Positions 32,900 to 41,862 of a stretch of 46,635 nt of DNA are shown in pieces. The number at the start of each line of letters is the position of its first letter. Position 1 is the stretch's first letter. The notes beneath the pieces were generated by a model that worked only from the letters and a program-made list of their open reading frames with translations, ran no database searches and was not told the DNA's origin. The position numbers were made by a program, and so were the translations under genes. The DNA comes from Anaerolineales bacterium (GTDB taxonomy: Bacteria > Chloroflexota > Anaerolineae > Anaerolineales > Villigracilaceae): the NCBI GenBank assembly GCA_022865905.1, contig JALHUM010000119.1, positions 1 through 46,635 on the forward strand, read 5' to 3'.

Positions 32900-34507
32900 T
32901 TGAACACCCTGGAACGTAAAACCACAAATTCGTCTGGTATAGAAAAGGCCACGCTGTTTGTGGAGATGCGCGGGATCGTAAAGTGCTTTCCTGGCGTGCT
33001 GGCAAACGATCAAGTGGACTTTGAATTACGCGGCGGCGAAATCCATGCCCTGCTGGGGGAAAATGGTGCTGGTAAAAGTACATTGATGAACATCCTGGCT
33101 GGTTTATACCGGCAAGATTCTGGAATTATTAAAGTCAAAGGCAATCCTGTTTATTTCTCGTCGCCGCGCGATGCCATTCGCGCTGGAATTGGGATGGTGC
33201 ATCAACATTTTATGCTTGTGCCTTCCCAGACAGTCACAGAAAATGTTTTACTCGGCCTGGATGACCCGCGTTTCCTTCTGCGTTTGCCTGATTTCGACTC
33301 CAAAGTGGCAGATCTGGGCGAGCGCTTCGGTTTGAAAGTGGATCCGCGTGCCAAAATCTGGCAGTTATCAGTGGGTGAACAGCAGCGCGTGGAAATCATC
33401 AAGATGCTCTACCGTGGCACGGATGTGCTTATCATGGACGAGCCAACCGCCGTGCTCGCGCCGCAGGAAATCGAAGGCCTGTTCATGACCCTGCGAGCCA
33501 TGATTGCGGGGGGCAAGTCCGTTATTTTCATCAGCCACAAATTGCAGGAAGTAACCGCCATTGCCGATCGCGTCACGGTGTTGCGGCGCGGCAAGGTGAT
33601 GGCGGCCGGCCTGACGACGGCTGGCGTGACGCGGCAGGAACTGGCCTGCCAGATGGTCGGGCGCGAGGTCATCTTCCAGTTGGACAAAAAGCCGGGCAAG
33701 CCGGGTGAAATAGTGCTGGATGTGAATGACCTCCACGCCGAAAACGACAAAGGCCTGCCTGCTCTGCGTGGTGTATCGCTTAATGTGCGCAGCGGTGAAA
33801 TTGTGGGTCTGGCGGGCGTGGCGGGCAACGGACAACGCGAACTATCCCAGGTCATTAGCGGGCTGCGCAAATGCACGCAGGGACATGTGCTCCTGAACGG
33901 CGACCTGGTCAGCAATTGCAATACCCTGTTCGGGATTCAGCATGGCATGGCCTACGTCCCTGAAGACCGCACGCACGTGGGCACTGCGCCGAACCTGAGC
34001 GTGACCGATAACGTCATTATGAAAAAATATCGCCAAGCACCGATCTCGAAGCATGGCCTGCTGGATATGACTTCCGCTACGAAATTTGCCAACGAGCTCA
34101 AGCAGGCTTACGACATCATTGTACCAAACGTCGCCACGCCAGTGCGTCTGCTTTCGGGTGGCAATTTACAGCGCGTGATCCTGGCGCGCGAAATTTCGGG
34201 CCAACCAGCGTTCATGGTGGCAGTCCAGCCGACGCGTGGATTGGACGTGGGCGCCATCGAGGGTGTCCACCGGTTACTGCTGACGCAAAGAGAAGCGGGG
34301 GCGGCGGTGCTGCTTATTTCGGAGGAGTTGGAAGAACTTCTCTCGCTGAGTGACCGCGTCTACGTGATTTACGAGGGAAAAATCATGGGGGAGATTAAGG
34401 TGGATGTTGAAGAACCAGACCAAAGTCTGATTGAGACCGTTGGATTGATGATGACCGGCACACCGCTTGACCAGATCCCAAAAGAAGGAGCAGCCGCACA
34501 TGTCTGA
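32900..34507 (+). CDS. ABC transporter ATPase with two nucleotide-binding domains (nucleoside/BMP type)
   Basis: A 535-residue tandem ATPase like those of sugar and nucleoside importers. First domain: Walker A LLGENGAGKSTLMNIL near residue 52, signature LSVGEQQRVEIIKML, Walker B VLIMDEPTAVL. Second domain: degenerate Walker A GLAGVAGNGQRELSQV and signature LSGGNLQRVILAREIS. The first domain is the likely hydrolytic one, while degeneration of the second Walker A is usual in this family. It starts at TTG (32900) with GCAGGAG 6-7 bases upstream. It overlaps the first permease by 8 bases. Confidence 0.93.
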   Translation: MNTLERKTTNSSGIEKATLFVEMRGIVKCFPGVLANDQVDFELRGGEIHALLGENGAGKSTLMNILAGLYRQDSGIIKVKGNPVYFSSPRDAIRAGIGMVHQHFMLVPSQTVTENVLLGLDDPRFLLRLPDFDSKVADLGERFGLKVDPRAKIWQLSVGEQQRVEIIKMLYRGTDVLIMDEPTAVLAPQEIEGLFMTLRAMIAGGKSVIFISHKLQEVTAIADRVTVLRRGKVMAAGLTTAGVTRQELACQMVGREVIFQLDKKPGKPGEIVLDVNDLHAENDKGLPALRGVSLNVRSGEIVGLAGVAGNGQRELSQVISGLRKCTQGHVLLNGDLVSNCNTLFGIQHGMAYVPEDRTHVGTAPNLSVTDNVIMKKYRQAPISKHGLLDMTSATKFANELKQAYDIIVPNVATPVRLLSGGNLQRVILAREISGQPAFMVAVQPTRGLDVGAIEGVHRLLLTQREAGAAVLLISEELEELLSLSDRVYVIYEGKIMGEIKVDVEEPDQSLIETVGLMMTGTPLDQIPKEGAAAHV

Positions 34508-35639
34508 GTCATCCATCTCTGCATTAAAATCGAAGCGGCGTCTTCCGTTTCGGATTCACATTGAGCCGCGGCTGAGTGCCCCCCCTGCCTGGTATCCCGC
34601 GGCTGTTTCACTGGGAGCCATCGTCGCCGCTCTCTTCCTGGGCGGAGTTTTGATCGCGTATGCAGGCGGCGATCCCATCCGATCTTATCTCCACATTGCC
34701 AAAGCCTCGTTTGGGAACATTGGCGTGATCTCGGATACCATTGTCAAGGCCACGCCGATCCTGTTAACCAGCCTGGCCTGTTCGGTGGCCTTTCGCATGA
34801 AGTTGTGGAATATCGGTGCGGAGGGACAGTTCATCATGGGTGCGTTTGGTGCCAGCGCGGTGGTGTTGACACCCATGCTGGCGCCGGAAACGTCGCGCTG
34901 GCTGTTCATCCCGGCCATGATGCTTGCGGGAATGGCAGCGGGCGCAGTCTGGGGCTGGATACCTGGCGTTTTGAAGGCGCGCTTCAACGTTAACGAGATC
35001 ATCAGCACACTGATGCTGAACTACATCGCCGTGGCTTGGGTCAATTTCTGGATCTTCGCCGTGTGGACTGAAGGCGGCTTCCAGATGAGCCCAAAATTTT
35101 CTCAGAATGCCTGGTTCCCGCGTCTGCTGGACTATGCAAAGGCGATCCCCGTTTTCCGCGGCCTGACGACCCACCTGGGTTTGTTGATTGGCATTTTGGC
35201 GGCAGTCATTCTGTGGCTGGTGATCTATCGCAGTCGCTGGGGATATGAGATTCGCCTGATCGGCGATAATCCACGCGCTGCCCAGTATGCGGGCATCAAT
35301 ATCACCCGCAACACGATTCTGGTGATGATGCTTTCCGGCGCGCTGGCCGGGCTGGGCGGCATGTCTGAAGTGTCGGGCGTCGTCCACCGCTTGCAGACCT
35401 CGCCCATCGCGGCTGGCTACGGCTTCACGGGTATCATCGTTGCCTGGCTGGCAAAACTGCACCCGATCGTGATCATCGTGGTCTCAATCTTGTTTGGTGC
35501 GTTGATTCTGGCAGGCCGCGAAATTCAGCCTTCGGGCGTACCCAAGATGATCCAAGGAATTATTCTGGTGTGTTTAATTGCCAGCGACTTCCTTATGCGT
35601 TATCGAGTCCAAATCGTTCGCACGCACGCGGAGGGCTAG
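34500..35639 (+). CDS. ABC transporter permease (BMP/nucleoside type), subunit 1
   Basis: A 379-residue polytopic protein of the RbsC/YufP type. About eight to ten membrane segments are visible, for example AAVSLGAIVAALFLGGVLIAY. The family block IIRLIGDNPRAAQYAGINITRN is present as EIRLIGDNPRAAQYAGIN, followed by MLSGALAGLGGMSEV. The ATG at 34500 overlaps the ATPase stop and has GGAG upstream, better than the track start at 34467. It pairs with the second permease, 3 bases downstream. Confidence 0.92.
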   Translation: MSESSISALKSKRRLPFRIHIEPRLSAPPAWYPAAVSLGAIVAALFLGGVLIAYAGGDPIRSYLHIAKASFGNIGVISDTIVKATPILLTSLACSVAFRMKLWNIGAEGQFIMGAFGASAVVLTPMLAPETSRWLFIPAMMLAGMAAGAVWGWIPGVLKARFNVNEIISTLMLNYIAVAWVNFWIFAVWTEGGFQMSPKFSQNAWFPRLLDYAKAIPVFRGLTTHLGLLIGILAAVILWLVIYRSRWGYEIRLIGDNPRAAQYAGINITRNTILVMMLSGALAGLGGMSEVSGVVHRLQTSPIAAGYGFTGIIVAWLAKLHPIVIIVVSILFGALILAGREIQPSGVPKMIQGIILVCLIASDFLMRYRVQIVRTHAEG

Positions 35640-35642
35640 ACC

Positions 35643-36611
35643 ATGGACTTTATCGTCATTTTGCAAGCCGGCGTTGCCAGCGGGACCGTGCTGTTATTTG
35701 CTACGCTGGGGGAAATTTTCGCTGAACGGTCTGGCGTGCTCAACCTGGGCGTGGAAGGCATGATGCTGATCGGCGCGATGAGCGCCTACAGCGTGACCAT
35801 TGCCACGGGCAATCTTTGGCTGGGCGTGCTGACTGCCATTTTGTTAGCCGGTCTGCTCAGCCAGGTCCACGCTTTCATTACCATTACGCTTCAAGCCGAT
35901 CAGGTTGTCAGCGGTTTGGCGTTGACCTTCCTCGGCGTGGGCATCAGCCTGGTGTTGGGCGAGGGCCTGAGCAAGGCTGGCACGGTTTCGCTCATGCCAT
36001 CCTTCTCCATCCCGCTGCTTTCGCAAATTCCCCTCCTCGGTCCGATCTTCTTCAAAGAGCAGAGCGTGCTGGTTTACGTTGGCTATTTGCTCACGCCGCT
36101 GGCGTGGTTTTACATTAATCGCACGCGCCCGGGGATGCACCTGCGCGCGGTGGGTGAGTATCCTGCCGCGGCCGATGCGCTGGGCATCAACGTCTATCGC
36201 CTGCGCTACCTGTACGTCTTTATGGGCGGGATGCTGGCAGGTCTGGGCGGCGCGACCATCAGCCTGGCCATCTCGCCCGGCTGGTTCAGCGAAATGACCA
36301 CCGGCGGGCAGGGCTGGATCGCGGTGGGCTTGGTCATCTTCGCCCAGTGGAATCCCCTCCGTGCGGCGGTCGGTTCTTACGCTTTTGGCGCACTGCGTCG
36401 ACTCATCCTCGATATTCAAGGACCGACAATGCTTTTAGGCCTGCGCAATCCTTTTTACTATAATCCATACTGGGGATTCTTCCTGCAAATGATCCCATAC
36501 GCCTTCACAATTATTGTGCTGGTGATCGGCTCGCGCGAAGCGATGCGCAAGCGTCTCGGCGCGCCTGCTGCGCTGGGCACTCCCTATATTCGTGGCGAGA
36601 GAGGATTATAG
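35643..36611 (+). CDS. ABC transporter permease (BMP/nucleoside type), subunit 2
   Basis: A 322-residue membrane protein of the YufQ/NupC type. Landmarks are the opening AGVASGTVLLFATLGEIFAERSGVLNLGVEGMMLIGAM and MHLRAVGEYPAAADALGINVYRLRYLYVFMGGMLAGLGGA, the standard second permease of BMP systems. It completes a four-gene importer (lipoprotein, ATPase, two permeases). The FAD subunit gene follows 13 bases after its stop, tying import to oxidation of the imported purines. Confidence 0.93.
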   Translation: MDFIVILQAGVASGTVLLFATLGEIFAERSGVLNLGVEGMMLIGAMSAYSVTIATGNLWLGVLTAILLAGLLSQVHAFITITLQADQVVSGLALTFLGVGISLVLGEGLSKAGTVSLMPSFSIPLLSQIPLLGPIFFKEQSVLVYVGYLLTPLAWFYINRTRPGMHLRAVGEYPAAADALGINVYRLRYLYVFMGGMLAGLGGATISLAISPGWFSEMTTGGQGWIAVGLVIFAQWNPLRAAVGSYAFGALRRLILDIQGPTMLLGLRNPFYYNPYWGFFLQMIPYAFTIIVLVIGSREAMRKRLGAPAALGTPYIRGERGL

Positions 36612-36624
36612 TTGCGCTAATCCG

Positions 36625-37497
36625 ATGAACCTTTGGCAGCAATATCTCCGTCCGAAGACTGTAACTGAAGCATTACAGGCACTCAAGGCAACTCCCGGCC
36701 CCGCTTGCCTCATCGCAGGCGGGACTGATTTAATGCTGGATTTGCAGCAGGGCCGCCGCCCGCCCGTCCACATGCTGGTGGACCTTACCACCATTCCAGA
36801 AATGACTACCCTGGAACTCCGCCAGGGGGAGTTGTACATTGGGGCAGCCGTAGCGCTCAGCCGCATCGCCGCCTCGACCATGGCCGGGCAACACGCCCAG
36901 GCCTTGGTCGAAGCCTGTAACCTGATTGGCGGTCCACAGGTGCGCAATGTAGCTACACTGGGAGGTAACGTTGCCCACGCTTTGCCGGCTGCCGATGGCA
37001 CGATTGCACTGCTGGCATTGAACGCTCAAGCTGAAATTGCCAGCTTGCAAGATCGTCGTCGTGTGCCGCTGGGCGGTCTCTTCGTGGGGCCTGGACAATC
37101 TTCGTTGAAGATCGGGGAAGAACTCCTGGTGGGATTTTATCTGCCTTTGTACGCCGCGCATCAGGCTTCGGCCTTCGAGCGCATCATGCGAGCGCAAGGG
37201 ATCGCCCTGCCGATCCTCAATCTGGCCGTCTGGCTGGAACGGCGCTCAGACAGGATAGCCTGTATACGTATTGCTGTAGGTCCGGGCGGGCCAATACCAT
37301 TTCGAGCGCATGCAACAGAGAATGCTTTGAATGAAAAGTCCCCTACTACTGAGGCAGTGTCTTCGGCGCTGGATGTTTTGTTGCAAGAAGCCAAGTTCCG
37401 CACCAGCCCGCAGCGAGCCGGCGCTGGGTATCGTCGTCATTTGGCGGCGGCTTTGCTAAAAGATACCCTCGAAGTTGCGTGGCAGCGCGCCGGGTAA
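36625..37497 (+). CDS. FAD-binding subunit of a molybdenum hydroxylase (YgfM/XdhB-like)
   Basis: A 290-residue CO-dehydrogenase/xanthine-dehydrogenase flavoprotein subunit. FAD-binding motifs are CLIAGGTDLMLDLQQGRR and the second flavin loop NLIGGPQVRNVATLGGNVAHALPAADG. The C-terminal domain follows. It transfers electrons from the 2Fe-2S/Mo partner to NAD or another acceptor. The start at MNLWQQYLRPKTVTEALQAL is the family N-terminus. It lacks a clear ribosome site, so coupling to the upstream permease is likely. The Mo-containing partner lies 224 bases downstream beyond a repeat-filled spacer. Confidence 0.92.
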   Translation: MNLWQQYLRPKTVTEALQALKATPGPACLIAGGTDLMLDLQQGRRPPVHMLVDLTTIPEMTTLELRQGELYIGAAVALSRIAASTMAGQHAQALVEACNLIGGPQVRNVATLGGNVAHALPAADGTIALLALNAQAEIASLQDRRRVPLGGLFVGPGQSSLKIGEELLVGFYLPLYAAHQASAFERIMRAQGIALPILNLAVWLERRSDRIACIRIAVGPGGPIPFRAHATENALNEKSPTTEAVSSALDVLLQEAKFRTSPQRAGAGYRRHLAAALLKDTLEVAWQRAG

Positions 37498-37721
37498 AAA
37501 ACATGGGGTCACGGAGACACTGAGATATAAAGATTTTTCTCTGTGACGCCGTGTCTGGTACCACCACAGCAAATCGTGGAGTCTTCACCGGTGTGGCAAA
37601 TTAGCCACGAATTGCACGAATTTCTTGAAATTTTCGGGAGAATTCGTGAAATTCGTGGCAGACAAACCGCCATCAACGATTGAGGGCAGTCCTGCCCCGT
37701 GTCTCCGTGGTGAAAAAAACT
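37498..37721. repeat. Composite palindromic spacer between the FAD and Mo subunits
   Basis: Outer arms ggtcacggagacac (37505) and cccgtgtctccgtggtg (37698) are inverted. An inner pair gccacgaattgcacgaatt/aattcgtgaaattcgtggc matches at 18 of 19 positions. Another inner fragment, ctctgtgacgccgtgtctgg, belongs to the same style. The spacer thus looks like nested or stacked copies of the dispersed palindromes. The downstream ATG at 37722 follows gtggtgaaaaaaact, with no normal Shine-Dalgarno. Confidence 0.7.
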
Positions 37722-40553
37722 ATGGAAAAGAGTATTTCTTTTATCATTAACGGCAAACCAATTCAACTCGAACCCATCCCCGGCGAGACGCTGGCCAACC
37801 TGCTTCGCAAGCGGCTGCAATTGACTGGGACAAAGATCGGCTGTAACGAGGCCGAGTGCGGCGCTTGCACTGTTCTGGTGGATGGTGAGCCGGTCATGTC
37901 CTGTATCTATCCTGCTGAGCGAGCACGTGGCAAGCAAGTACTGACGATCGAGAGTCTGGCTGAGTCGCACGATGGTGGCATCAAGCTTCATGCGCTTCAG
38001 GAAGCCTTTGTCAAATTTGGGGCTGTGCAGTGCGGTTTTTGCATCCCCGGCCAGATCATGACCGCCTACGCGCTACTGCGGCGCAATCCAAACCCAACAC
38101 AGGCCGAGATTCGCTATGCCCTAAAGGATACGCTCTGTCGCTGCGCAGCGTATCCTTCCATCGAAAGCGCGATCCAGGCCGCGGCCCATTCGCTGAGGAC
38201 CGGCGAGCCTGTTTCCTCTCCCCACGTTCAGGAATCAGAGACCGCTTACAAGGTCATCGGCCGGACACAGGTCCGCCCGGATGCGGTGGATAAGGTCACC
38301 GGTCAGGCCAGGTTCAGCGATGATCTGGCCTTCGATGGCATGTTGTATGCACGCGTCAAACGGGCGGGCATTCCCCATGCGTTCTTGCGGCGATTGGATA
38401 TCGGGAAGGCGCGCGCCCTGCCGGGCGTTGCCGCCGTGCTGACAGCCGCAGACCTGCCCGCCGAGAAGAATCACGGTCTGGTCATCTACGATTGGCCGAT
38501 CCTGATTGGCCTGGGCGAACGCGTCCGTTACGTGGGGGATGCGCTTGCCATCCTGGCCGCTGAAACCCAGGAGATCGCTGACGAAGCCGTGGGCTTGATC
38601 GAGGCTGAGTTTGAGGAACTCCCGGTCGTCAGCGACCCGATCCAGGCGCGCCAGCCGGAAGCGCCGGTTCTGCACGCAAACGGCAATTTGCTCAAGCACA
38701 TCAAGGTGCGCAAGGGTAACATTGATCGAGGTTTTGCCGAGGCTGACGTGGTCTTGGAGCATACTTTCCACACGCCTATCATGGATCATGCCTTCCTAGA
38801 ACCGGAGTGCAGCATTGCCGTGCCAGTCAAGAGCAATGATGTGACAGTCACATCAGACCGGATGGAGATATACGTCGGGTCGCAGATTCCCTATGCCGAC
38901 CGTGAACAAGTCGCCAGGGCGCTTGGCTGGACGGAGGATCGGGTGCGCGTCGTCGGGCAGTTGATGGGCGGAGGCTTCGGCGGCAAGGAAGATATCGCCG
39001 GGCAGATCCACGCCGCACTGCTGGCTTACGCAACCGGGCGACCGGTAAAATTGCTCTTCGACCGGCGCGAAAGCCTGCTGGTCCATCCCAAGCGCCATGC
39101 GATGCAGATCCGCGTCAAGGTTGGTGCGAAGAGGAATGGTAAGCTGACCGCAATCGAAACCGAATTGTACGGCGACACTGGCGCATACGCTTCATTGGGG
39201 GAAAAAGTGATGACGCGCGCCACCACCCATTCGGCTGGCCCTTATGATGTGCCGCACGTGCGCGCTGATTGCTATGCCATGTACACAAACAACCCTCCGG
39301 CGGGGGCTTTCCGGGGATTCGGCGTCCTCCAGTCAGCCTTTGCAGTGGAGGGCATGATGGACATGCTGGCGGCGGAATTGAGCCTAGACCCAGTAGCCTT
39401 GCGGCGGATGAACGCCCTGCGCATCGGCAGCGTGACGAACACCGGTCAAGAGTTGCGTGAGAGCGTAGGCCTGATCGAGTGCATAGACAAAGTCGAGGCA
39501 GAGATGCGCCGGCTTTGCCCTAATCCATCCCCCTTCACCCCCTTCCCTCTCCCGAAAACGGGAGAGGGAAGGGGGACGGGGAGTAAGGTGAGCGCCTGGG
39601 GTTTTGCTGTCGCGTACAAGAACACTGGCCTGGGCGGCGGCGCGCCCGACAAAGCTGGTGCCGAGGTGCAGCTCTATCCGAACGGCATGTTGGAAGTGCG
39701 CACCTCTTCCGCAGAATTGGGGCAGGGATTGGTGACCGTCTTGCAGATGATCGTGGCCGAGGAATTCTCGCTACACCCGGACCATGTCCGCGTCCTGGTC
39801 ATGGACACGGACCTGACCCCCGACGGTGGGCCGACTACCGCCTCGCGCCAGACCTACGTCAGCGGCAACGCGGCCCGCCTGGCGGCTCGCTCGCTGCGCG
39901 CCGCGATTGTCTCCACGCTGGCCGAGAAATATGACCAGCCTCCGGAGCGGGTCACTTTTTCCTATGGTTTGGCATACGTAGGTGATCGCTCCATTCCGTT
40001 GGGGAACGTGGTGGAAGAAATGCACCTGGTCGGACAGGAGCCGCGTGCCTTGTACGAATATTGGGCGCCAGCCACCTTGCCTTTAGGCGAGGGAGGTGAT
40101 ATGCACTTTGCCTACTCGTACGCGGCTCAGGCCGCCGAGGTAGAAGTCAATACATTTACCGGAGAAGTTCGTGTCTTGCGAGTGATTGCGGCAAACGATG
40201 TAGGCCGGGCAATCAACCCCTTGGGATTGCAGGCTCAGGTCGAAGGCGGTGTGATGATGGGCTTGGGCAGTGCCCTCACCGAACACTTCATCGTCGAAGA
40301 AGGCTACGTAATCACCGACCGCATGGCGCGTTACCGCATCCCGTCCATCCTTCACACCCCTGAGATCATCTCCTTCGTGGTCGAACAGCCGACCAAAGAA
40401 GGGCCTTACGGCGCCAAAGGGATCGGGGAAATCGTCAGCATCCCAACCGTCCCGGCTATCGCCAACGCCATCTACAACGCTGTGGGCGTACGGTTTGACC
40501 GTCTACCGGTGGATCAAGAGCAGATCGCGAAGGCGCTGGAAAAAACGAATTAG
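37722..40553 (+). CDS. Fused 2Fe-2S and molybdopterin subunit of a xanthine dehydrogenase-type enzyme (XdhD-like)
   Basis: A 943-residue molybdenum hydroxylase that joins the small iron-sulfur subunit to the large Mo subunit, the arrangement and size of E. coli XdhD. The first 2Fe-2S cluster ligands lie in GCNEAECGACTVLVDG near residue 45-55, and the second in CGFCIPGQIM and DTLCRCAAYPSI. The Mo domain starts at about residue 170 (VIGRTQVRPDAVDKVTGQARFSDDL). It contains GQLMGGGFGGKEDI, PPAGAFRGFGVLQ and the catalytic-glutamate block GPYGAKGIGEI. Likely substrates are purines or related N-heterocycles. A C-rich palindrome (39538-39575) inserts SPFTPFPLPKTGEGRGTGS in frame. A role for a labile selenium ligand, as in purine hydroxylases of this type, cannot be read from the sequence. 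Confidence 0.92.
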   Translation: MEKSISFIINGKPIQLEPIPGETLANLLRKRLQLTGTKIGCNEAECGACTVLVDGEPVMSCIYPAERARGKQVLTIESLAESHDGGIKLHALQEAFVKFGAVQCGFCIPGQIMTAYALLRRNPNPTQAEIRYALKDTLCRCAAYPSIESAIQAAAHSLRTGEPVSSPHVQESETAYKVIGRTQVRPDAVDKVTGQARFSDDLAFDGMLYARVKRAGIPHAFLRRLDIGKARALPGVAAVLTAADLPAEKNHGLVIYDWPILIGLGERVRYVGDALAILAAETQEIADEAVGLIEAEFEELPVVSDPIQARQPEAPVLHANGNLLKHIKVRKGNIDRGFAEADVVLEHTFHTPIMDHAFLEPECSIAVPVKSNDVTVTSDRMEIYVGSQIPYADREQVARALGWTEDRVRVVGQLMGGGFGGKEDIAGQIHAALLAYATGRPVKLLFDRRESLLVHPKRHAMQIRVKVGAKRNGKLTAIETELYGDTGAYASLGEKVMTRATTHSAGPYDVPHVRADCYAMYTNNPPAGAFRGFGVLQSAFAVEGMMDMLAAELSLDPVALRRMNALRIGSVTNTGQELRESVGLIECIDKVEAEMRRLCPNPSPFTPFPLPKTGEGRGTGSKVSAWGFAVAYKNTGLGGGAPDKAGAEVQLYPNGMLEVRTSSAELGQGLVTVLQMIVAEEFSLHPDHVRVLVMDTDLTPDGGPTTASRQTYVSGNAARLAARSLRAAIVSTLAEKYDQPPERVTFSYGLAYVGDRSIPLGNVVEEMHLVGQEPRALYEYWAPATLPLGEGGDMHFAYSYAAQAAEVEVNTFTGEVRVLRVIAANDVGRAINPLGLQAQVEGGVMMGLGSALTEHFIVEEGYVITDRMARYRIPSILHTPEIISFVVEQPTKEGPYGAKGIGEIVSIPTVPAIANAIYNAVGVRFDRLPVDQEQIAKALEKTN
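39538..39575. repeat. Perfect 17-bp palindrome inside the xdhD-like gene
   Basis: CCCCCTTCCCTCTCCCG and CGGGAGAGGGAAGGGGG pair perfectly around AAAA. It encodes TPFPLPKTGEGRGT in frame, with no counterpart expected in molybdenum hydroxylases at this point. The intact symmetry suggests a recent insertion or selection on the fold. Confidence 0.9.
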
Positions 40554-40593
40554 AGAAGAGGGGTGATAAAATAAGGGCGTGGAGTCTGTTGAT

Positions 40594-41862
40594 ATGGACA
40601 AATTCATCGGTTATCGTTGTTCACTCTGCAAGGCAGAATACCTTCCCGGACAGGTGACGTACACCTGCCCGAAAGATCATGGCAACCTGGATGTATTGCT
40701 GGATTACAACGGCCTGCGCCAGAAATTCCAGCCGGAGGATTTCACCTCCCGAACCGACGAGTCCCTTTGGCGTTACCTGCCGCTCCTGCCCGTTCCGGAC
40801 CCCGGCGGCGAGGGGACGCCTCTGCGCGCCGCTGGCTGGACGCCGGTCTTCTCGCTGCCGCGCCTGGCCGAGAAACTCGGCCTGCGCCATCTCTGGCTGA
40901 AAGACGAGAGCCGCAATCCGACCGCTTCCTTCAAGGACCGCGCCAGCGCGGTGGTGGTGGCGCGCGCCCGTGAAATCGGCGCGGAAATAATCGTAACGGC
41001 CTCCACCGGCAACGCCGGCGCGGCGCTGGCTGGCATGTCCGCTGCGATTGGGCAGAAGGCGGTCATCTTCGCGCCGAAGTCCGCGCCACCGGCCAAGGTT
41101 GCCCAGTTGCTCATCTATGGTGCGCGCGTCCTGCTTGTGGATGGCACCTACGACGACGCCTTCGACCTGACCATCATGGCGGCTGAAGAGTTTGGCTGGT
41201 ACTGCCGCAACACCGGCTACAATCCCTTCACTGCCGAGGGGAAGAAGACCGCAGCCTTCGAGATTTGGGAGTGGTGGATTGCTGAGCATCGGGAGTGGCA
41301 CGCGCAAGGCGACCCGCGTGATCGACATCCACCCCTGACTGTCTTCGTTTCAGTCGGCGACGGCAATATCATTTCGGGAATTTACAAGGGGTTCAAGGAT
41401 TTGTTAGAGTTGGGCTGGATCAACCGCTTGCCGCGCCTCATCGGCGTGCAGGCCGAGGGTTCGGCGGCAATTGCCAACGCCTTCCATGCCGGTACAGAGC
41501 GGATCACGCCGGTCTCTGCCAGCACCCTGGCCGATAGTATTTCGGTGAATCTGCCTCGGGATGGCGTACGCGCCATCCGTGCAGCCCACAAGACGGGAGG
41601 CACGTATATAACAGTAAGCGATGCTGAAATCCTGGCTGCCATTGCTGCGCTTGGCCCGTTGGGTATCTTTGCCGAACCGGCCGGCGCGACTGCCTATGCC
41701 GGGCTGGTCAAGGCGGTGAAGCAGGCGATCGTTTCATCGGAGGATCCGATCTTGGTTTTGAACACAGGCTTCGGGCTGAAGGATATCCGCGCCGCGATGC
41801 AGGCGGTCAGCGCCGCGCCGGTCATCGAGCCGACGCTGGAGGCGATCAGGAAAATCCTATGA
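40594..41862 (+). CDS. thrC: Threonine synthase-like PLP enzyme with N-terminal zinc ribbon
   Basis: A 422-residue fold-type II PLP enzyme. An N-terminal zinc ribbon (YRCSLCKAEYLPGQVTYTCPKDHG) precedes the catalytic domain. The PLP lysine lies in LWLKDESRNPTASFKDRAS and the phosphate-binding loop in VTASTGNAGAALAGM. The C-terminal part has FAEPAGATAYAGL. Most relatives make threonine from O-phosphohomoserine. The ATG at 40594 is preferred to the GTG at 40579. It lies 40 bases after xdhD and overlaps the next gene by 4 bases (ATGA). A catabolic ammonia-lyase role, replacing YgeX in the purine island, is conceivable but unsupported. Confidence 0.85.
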   Translation: MDKFIGYRCSLCKAEYLPGQVTYTCPKDHGNLDVLLDYNGLRQKFQPEDFTSRTDESLWRYLPLLPVPDPGGEGTPLRAAGWTPVFSLPRLAEKLGLRHLWLKDESRNPTASFKDRASAVVVARAREIGAEIIVTASTGNAGAALAGMSAAIGQKAVIFAPKSAPPAKVAQLLIYGARVLLVDGTYDDAFDLTIMAAEEFGWYCRNTGYNPFTAEGKKTAAFEIWEWWIAEHREWHAQGDPRDRHPPLTVFVSVGDGNIISGIYKGFKDLLELGWINRLPRLIGVQAEGSAAIANAFHAGTERITPVSASTLADSISVNLPRDGVRAIRAAHKTGGTYITVSDAEILAAIAALGPLGIFAEPAGATAYAGLVKAVKQAIVSSEDPILVLNTGFGLKDIRAAMQAVSAAPVIEPTLEAIRKIL

